A DNA stretch of 11,428 nucleotides from Euperipatoides rowelli (Eukaryota > Onychophora > Udeonychophora > Euonychophora > Peripatopsidae): the NCBI GenBank assembly GCA_003024985.2, contig PXIH01S0039367.1; one strand, written 5' to 3'. The notes beneath the pieces were generated by a model. It was not told where the DNA came from. It made no database searches and worked only from the letters and a program-made list of their open reading frames with translations. Shown here in pieces: positions 7,688 to 11,428 of the stretch. The position numbers and the translations under genes are program-made. How positions within the stretch are numbered: position 1 is the first letter of the stretch; each line of letters begins with the position of its first letter.

Positions 7688-9078
7688 TACTTGTTATTTA
7701 TCACTATAAGAGTTTCATGCTAGTTCTTAATCAAAATAAGTATTTTGGTAATACTGCTTTAAATAAAAGTATTATTTTTGTTGCTATATCCTATAGAGCA
7801 GATCAACTCCTTTTCATACTTTTTTCAAAGTATGGAAATATGAAGAGTGCACTGTTCATGATAAGCAAACACAATAGAATAATCCGACCCAAAATATTAA
7901 AAAGGCCGCCGCATCTTCTCTGACTGCAGTGAATCTAGAAAAGGGTACATTTTATTCTCCTGCCACTGTATTATATCACGAAAAAAATTATTGATGTCCA
8001 AATATTAACATGATTTACCCCTGTGCAAATATGAATAACGTAGATTTTCATGCTCCTCCTCCAAGCACTCATACGTTTTTGTACAAAAATAGTCTCTAAT
8101 TTTTTATTTTTTTTAGTTAGAAAATAAGTTAGTACAAGTCTAAAATATATCAATAGGATATAAATTATAAAAAAGAGCTTTACAAATACCGGTATGTTAT
8201 TTTTATCATGGAAATGAATTATTATACCACATAAAATGTATAAGAAATTTTACGATGGTAGACATTAGGTGGCCATTAAGTCCACTTCTTATGGCGAATG
8301 TTTGACTGTAATTGAGATTAGGCGACAAATATTACTGTGTCAGAAGACACTTCCTATTAAAAATACTGTAGTGCACAGGTGCCGAAGTGTAAGATTTTGC
8401 ATTTTACAATGTTAAGATTAATATTTATAATTATTAATCTTGTCTCGATTACTTTAATATTCCTTGTAGTCTACTTATGTATTTTCCTTATGTGCCTTTT
8501 TTTTTAGATAAAATAGTCTCAATATTCCACAATATCTGTATTAAATTATACAGTTTACATAGACTACTTTACATATTGATGTTTTTCTATTAATTACATT
8601 CCCTTGAATTGTTGGGTTTTAAAGATTAGATTTATATTTTAACTTAGTCTGCAAATGAAACAGATTTGAGAAATGTTGCCTATTAGTGTACAGGTGTAAA
8701 AATAATTATTTGCAGGTGAAGGTCATATTTTTTTTATTTTTTTAATAGTTCAAATAATTACCATAAATGATTAAATGAGTTTTTGTTTTGTTTCTGAATG
8801 TATACAAAGCTGTAAAGTTTTGCTATCATGTAATTTACTGCATGTCAAGCTGACAAATGAATGCTTTGGCATAACATTTCTCTAAATTTTAAAATAAGTT
8901 CTGGGATTACAGTATGGGAGGAAAAAAAGTTGGAAGAATTTGGTTAGTTATTTATTGGTTAAAGTTTATTTTTTACTCTTGATTTTGGCATATTTTCTTA
9001 ATATTTCTTTTAATCATAAGATAAAATAATTGTATTGATTTATTCATTATTATAAGTTTATTATCACATGTATTAAAC
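7688..9078. other. AT-rich non-coding sequence, no gene seen
   Basis: A 68-codon ATG frame at 7717-7923 shows no domain, signal or coding bias and is treated as chance. TACTGTA occurs at 8364-8370 and TACAGTA at 8908-8914. Nothing RNA-gene-like was recognised apart from the small hairpin at 8414-8441. Confidence 0.75.
8414..8441. repeat. Perfect 10-bp inverted repeat, 8-nt loop
   Basis: AAGATTAATA (8414-8423) pairs exactly with TATTAATCTT (8432-8441). It is AT-rich, with no associated feature. Confidence 0.8.
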
Positions 9079-9198
9079 AAGGGCGTCCGCAGAAAAAATT
9101 CAGGGGGGGGGGGGGGATGTATATTTTGCTTGTAAATATTTTAATCTTTTTTTTTATTTTTGGTTCGGACGTTTTGCTAAAAAAAAAAAAAAAAGAAC

Positions 9199-9385
9199 AC
9201 TTCACACTGATAATATTATTAAACATGGACAACTTTATATTAAATACCTACATTTTTGGTCCGTCTAATTTATCCAGGGGAGGGGGGTGGGAGACTCGAT
9301 ACTTCACACTTGTATTATTATTAAAGATAGCAAACTTTATATTAAATACCTACATTTTTTGCTTGATCTAATTTTTCCAGGAGGG
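9199..9385 (+). repeat. Tandem duplication with 102-bp period
   Basis: ACTTCACACT starts at 9199 and 9301. A 27-nt identical stretch lies at 9231-9257 and 9333-9359. Both copies then continue as TCTAATTTWTCCAGG followed by G-rich sequence. The constant 102-bp offset shows a tandem duplication with moderate divergence between copies. The first copy ends in the G-rich tract around 9276-9291; the second runs into the hairpin at 9354-9423. Confidence 0.9.
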
Positions 9386-9423
9386 ATGACTACCTCCTGG
9401 AAAAATTAGATCAACCAAAAAAT
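9354..9423. repeat. Long near-perfect hairpin: 30 of 31 positions paired, 8-nt loop
   Basis: Arms 9354-9384 and 9393-9423 are reverse complements except for one C-C mismatch (9362/9415). The inner 22 bp are perfect, around loop GATGACTA (9385-9392). The left arm is the end of the second copy of the 102-bp tandem unit, so the right arm is an inverted copy of that unit's end. This fits a snapback or template-switch event. Near identity implies it is recent. Confidence 0.95.
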
Positions 9424-9699
9424 TAATATTAAATACATAGAAAGGTCTAATTGAATAGGTCAATTTAATACATTGCTCATTGCTGGATGTAGACTATGTA
9501 CAGAGTGTTGATTTGACGTGAGAGAGATATACCGCAGGTTTTATTACTTGACATTAAATATTATTTATTATTGTTAAAATAAAGATAAATTTTGAAATTA
9601 AATATAGAGGCATTAGATCAATTTGGTTTGACGAGGTGAAATAAATAAAAAAAAACAACTTTGAAATGATTGACAGCTTTCAACTTTACAATCACAAAT

Positions 9700-9756
9700 G
9701 TGAGAATCGAACCAGTACACCAGTAGGCTACCAGATAATCAATCTTCTTAACCAAA
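9700..9756 (-). ncRNA. tRNA-like Pol III promoter, probable decayed SINE head
   Basis: On the minus strand, TGGTTAAGAAG (9754-9744) fits the A-box form TRGYNNARNNG. GGTTCGATTCT (9713-9703) fits the B box GGTTCRANTCC at all but its last base. They are 30 bp apart, normal for tRNA genes and tRNA-derived SINEs. The T-arm stem does not pair well beyond a few bases and no intact acceptor or anticodon arm could be drawn, so this is not a functional tRNA. No obvious A-rich tail follows. A tRNA-derived SINE remnant is the best reading. The minus-strand open frame 9618-9800 across it is incidental. Confidence 0.45.
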
Positions 9757-9836
9757 CATTTTCCAGCTGATTCATACTTCATTGTACATTCCATTGCCAT
9801 AATCTCAAAATGTTACCATTTATTCCATACTCTATG

Positions 9837-9844
9837 CATTTATC
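9837..9844. repeat. 8-bp target-site duplication, left
   Basis: CATTTATC here is repeated exactly at 10087-10094, immediately outside both ends of the element between them. Confidence 0.7.
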
Positions 9845-10086
9845 CATCAGATTCCGTTATCTGCCCACTAACATAATTAACGTTAAAAGTCATGTAACAA
9901 CTAAAACATAGTAGCTGTGGAATTAGTATTTTTTCTCGCCGGTTTTAGTATATTCTTTTTTATAGTCCTAACCTTACCGTAACCTGCATAATCTAGATGT
10001 GAAATAATATTTTGCTGAGCGCCGATCTAGATAATTTCAACTTACTACTGTCAGCCATATTGAAAGGCAGATAACGGAATCTGACC
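9845..10086 (+). mobile_element. Non-autonomous TIR element, copy 2 (hAT-like, 242 bp)
   Basis: CAGATTCCGTTATCTGCC (9848-9865) is the exact reverse complement of GGCAGATAACGGAATCTG (10066-10083). The outermost 3 bases on each side (CAT left, ACC right) differ. An 8-bp direct repeat CATTTATC lies at 9837-9844 and 10087-10094. Eight-base target duplications are characteristic of hAT transposases, though a few other superfamilies also make them. Two internal blocks match copy 1 at 7021-7336 (9964-9982 and 9988-10007, one mismatch each), in the same orientation. There is no coding capacity. The intact inverted repeats and target duplication make this the better preserved copy. Confidence 0.75.
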
Positions 10087-10094
10087 CATTTATC
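10087..10094. repeat. 8-bp target-site duplication, right
   Basis: CATTTATC is an exact match to 9837-9844 on the other side of the 242-bp inverted-repeat element. Confidence 0.7.
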
Positions 10095-11428
10095 ATACCT
10101 CAGAAAAAAAAAAAAACATCAGTCCAACCAAATCCAAATAGCACTACATGCATTATAAAATTTCTTCAAGTTGAATCGCTCAAAAATGAAATTAAAGAAT
10201 TTTAGTAACAAGGCATTTGAGAATGTCCGGTGTTTAATAAATCACATTGCAATTAGCGTTAATTTGAAAGCATTTTTCATAACAGATTTATAAATTTTTA
10301 AATTTCCTTTATTTCAGAACTTCATTCCTTAGTTTTTTTTTTCAGTAAAGTGTTTTTCATAAACGGAGTTAAACAATTCCAAGTGTAAAAGTTTGACAAA
10401 CAAACATTAATGTTAGGGAAGATCCAATGCTTGATTGAATAAATCTGCATTGTGATTAAATATCATAAGTATCTGCCTATTAAAGCAAGGGTTATATGCA
10501 GTACATTTTGAATAGGCTTAAGTATGAAATCTTCATTTTTCAGCCATATAAATACCAATAAACAAAACTGGCTCTCCACTTGGAGCTGTCAAGAAAAGCA
10601 CCCAAGCAAATTGTAAACCTAGTAGAAATTTAAAGGTCAAATGTAACGGATTTTTAAAAATTTTTTTAATTTTTGATTTTAAAAGTTTTTTACTAAAAAA
10701 AAATTTCCACAAGAAAAAAATAAAATAAAAATTAAAAACAAAAAAGTTATTTACAATTCAATTTNATTAGCCAAATATTAAAACAAGTAGCCAAATTTTT
10801 GAATGTGTGTCTATGAAAATTTAGTGGGAATTTAAATTTATTGAAATTAAACTAGGCTGGGGCTGGATCTTAAATCTGATTTCCCTGACCAATAGCTTGA
10901 TGTGTCTCACATCCTCTTAATCCTACTTAAAAAATTGTGTGTACAGTGAATACTAGTACAAAGCTTTCTCAAAATATATCATGAAATTTTTTTTTTTCAA
11001 ATTGGATCATAATGAATTGTACCATATACTGTATATATTGAATTTATAGCAACTTAGCCTATTTCAAATAAATTTAATGGATAAATAAAATACCTTCTAG
11101 AATTAAGCTACTTAATTATTATGAAACTCACATACACAAAACAAAATCATTTAGGATATTTGATTTCCATATTAAAATGTACATTTCATTAAAATTTAAA
11201 AAAAAAATCCTAAAGTGAATTTGCTTAGCCTAATATACGAACTGCAGCAATATACGGTAGTTTTACATTATAGGCTTAGTGTTTTTCGAAACACTTCAAC
11301 TGTTTTTTTTTTAAAGATAATCTCAAAATTACATGATTTTTCATTTTAAATATAATTTAAACTCATTATAAAATAAAAAGCAGTTAGAAAATATTGGGAT
11401 CTTCATCTACTGTACAATGGTTTTACAG
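10095..11428. other. AT-rich non-coding sequence, no gene seen
   Basis: No supported open frame, RNA gene or clear transposon was found. Very low-complexity A/T sequence fills about 10640-10760, and one ambiguous base is at 10765. A short direct repeat, TAGCCAAAT, occurs at about 10768 and 10788. TACTGTA words lie at 11027 and 11408. The final bases TTTTACAG would suit a 3' splice site if an exon begins just beyond the window, but no strong polypyrimidine tract precedes them. Confidence 0.7.

Larger units (their letters stand above)
9079..9440 (+). mobile_element. Composite interspersed-repeat fragment with G and A runs
   Basis: It begins AAGGGCGTCCGCAGAAAAAA (9079-9098), then a 14-base G run (9103-9116), AT-rich sequence and a 16-base A run (9179-9194). 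Next come two direct copies of a ~100 bp unit and a snapback hairpin. The opening 'GGGCGT..GCAG-A-run-TTCA-G-run' resembles, from memory, the start of repeats common in marine invertebrate genomes; no family can be named. Open frames across it (for example 9117-9371) translate the A run and the duplicated unit and are not genes. Outer limits are approximate. Confidence 0.45.

Noticed and set aside
7717-7923. 68-codon ATG frame
   Set aside because: No motif, signal or homology recognised. The frame is open only from 7672, and such lengths occur by chance.
9117-9371. 84-codon hydrophobic frame resembling a membrane peptide
   Set aside because: It runs through an A homopolymer and two copies of a tandem DNA duplication; hydrophobicity follows from T-rich codons.
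9700-9756. Functional tRNA gene on the minus strand
   Set aside because: A and B boxes are present but the T stem, anticodon arm and acceptor stem do not pair acceptably.
9618-9800. 60-codon minus-strand frame
   Set aside because: It overlaps the tRNA-like SINE remnant and has no protein features.
1-11428. Numerous AATAAA and TATA-like words as polyadenylation signals or promoters
   Set aside because: These words are expected at high frequency in DNA this AT-rich, and no gene is present for them to serve.

Overview
This window looks like non-coding DNA from a large, AT-rich animal genome. Lines counted by hand fall at roughly 25-33% G+C. The longest open frame is about 126 codons and lacks an ATG at its start. 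No frame shows a recognisable domain, and the longer frames lie inside repeats. Homopolymer runs, minisatellites, decayed transposon-like units and recurrent TAGGCCTA and TACTGTA words suggest a metazoan, possibly a marine deuterostome such as an echinoderm. That assignment rests on remembered motif habits and is low confidence. Two single ambiguous bases (N at 3480 and 10765) are present.

Layout: 1-2286 is AT-rich unique sequence holding one weak terminal-inverted-repeat candidate (879-1144). A T-rich minisatellite of about eleven 43-44 bp units fills 2287-2784 and is followed by a 2 x 30 bp tandem repeat (2796-2854). A GC-rich block at 3407-4245 carries 'GTTGCCCGGCC' units and a tail resembling the 3' end of a widespread class of invertebrate non-autonomous repeats. 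From 4246 to 6287 there is AT-rich sequence with several hairpins, including an 18-bp perfect stem at 4506-4547, and an E-box-rich patch near 4620-4707. An (ATT)10 microsatellite (6288-6318) is followed by about 640 bp of more complex, homopolymer-poor sequence (6319-6960), the best place to look for a conserved regulatory element.

The most informative finding is a pair of related short inverted-repeat elements in the same orientation, 7021-7336 and 9845-10086. They share termini and two internal 19-20 nt blocks. The second is flanked by a perfect 8-bp direct repeat, as expected for a hAT-like non-autonomous DNA transposon. Between them lie an 86-bp imperfect hairpin (7534-7619), a composite repeat with a 102-bp tandem duplication and a 30-bp-paired snapback hairpin (9079-9423), and a minus-strand sequence with tRNA-like A and B boxes (about 9703-9754), probably a decayed SINE head. 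From 10095 to the end the sequence is AT-rich with nothing coding. The last bases (TTTTACAG) would fit a splice acceptor if the window is intronic.

No gene set or operon can be described. The window records repeat activity, and no new enzymatic or defence system is visible.
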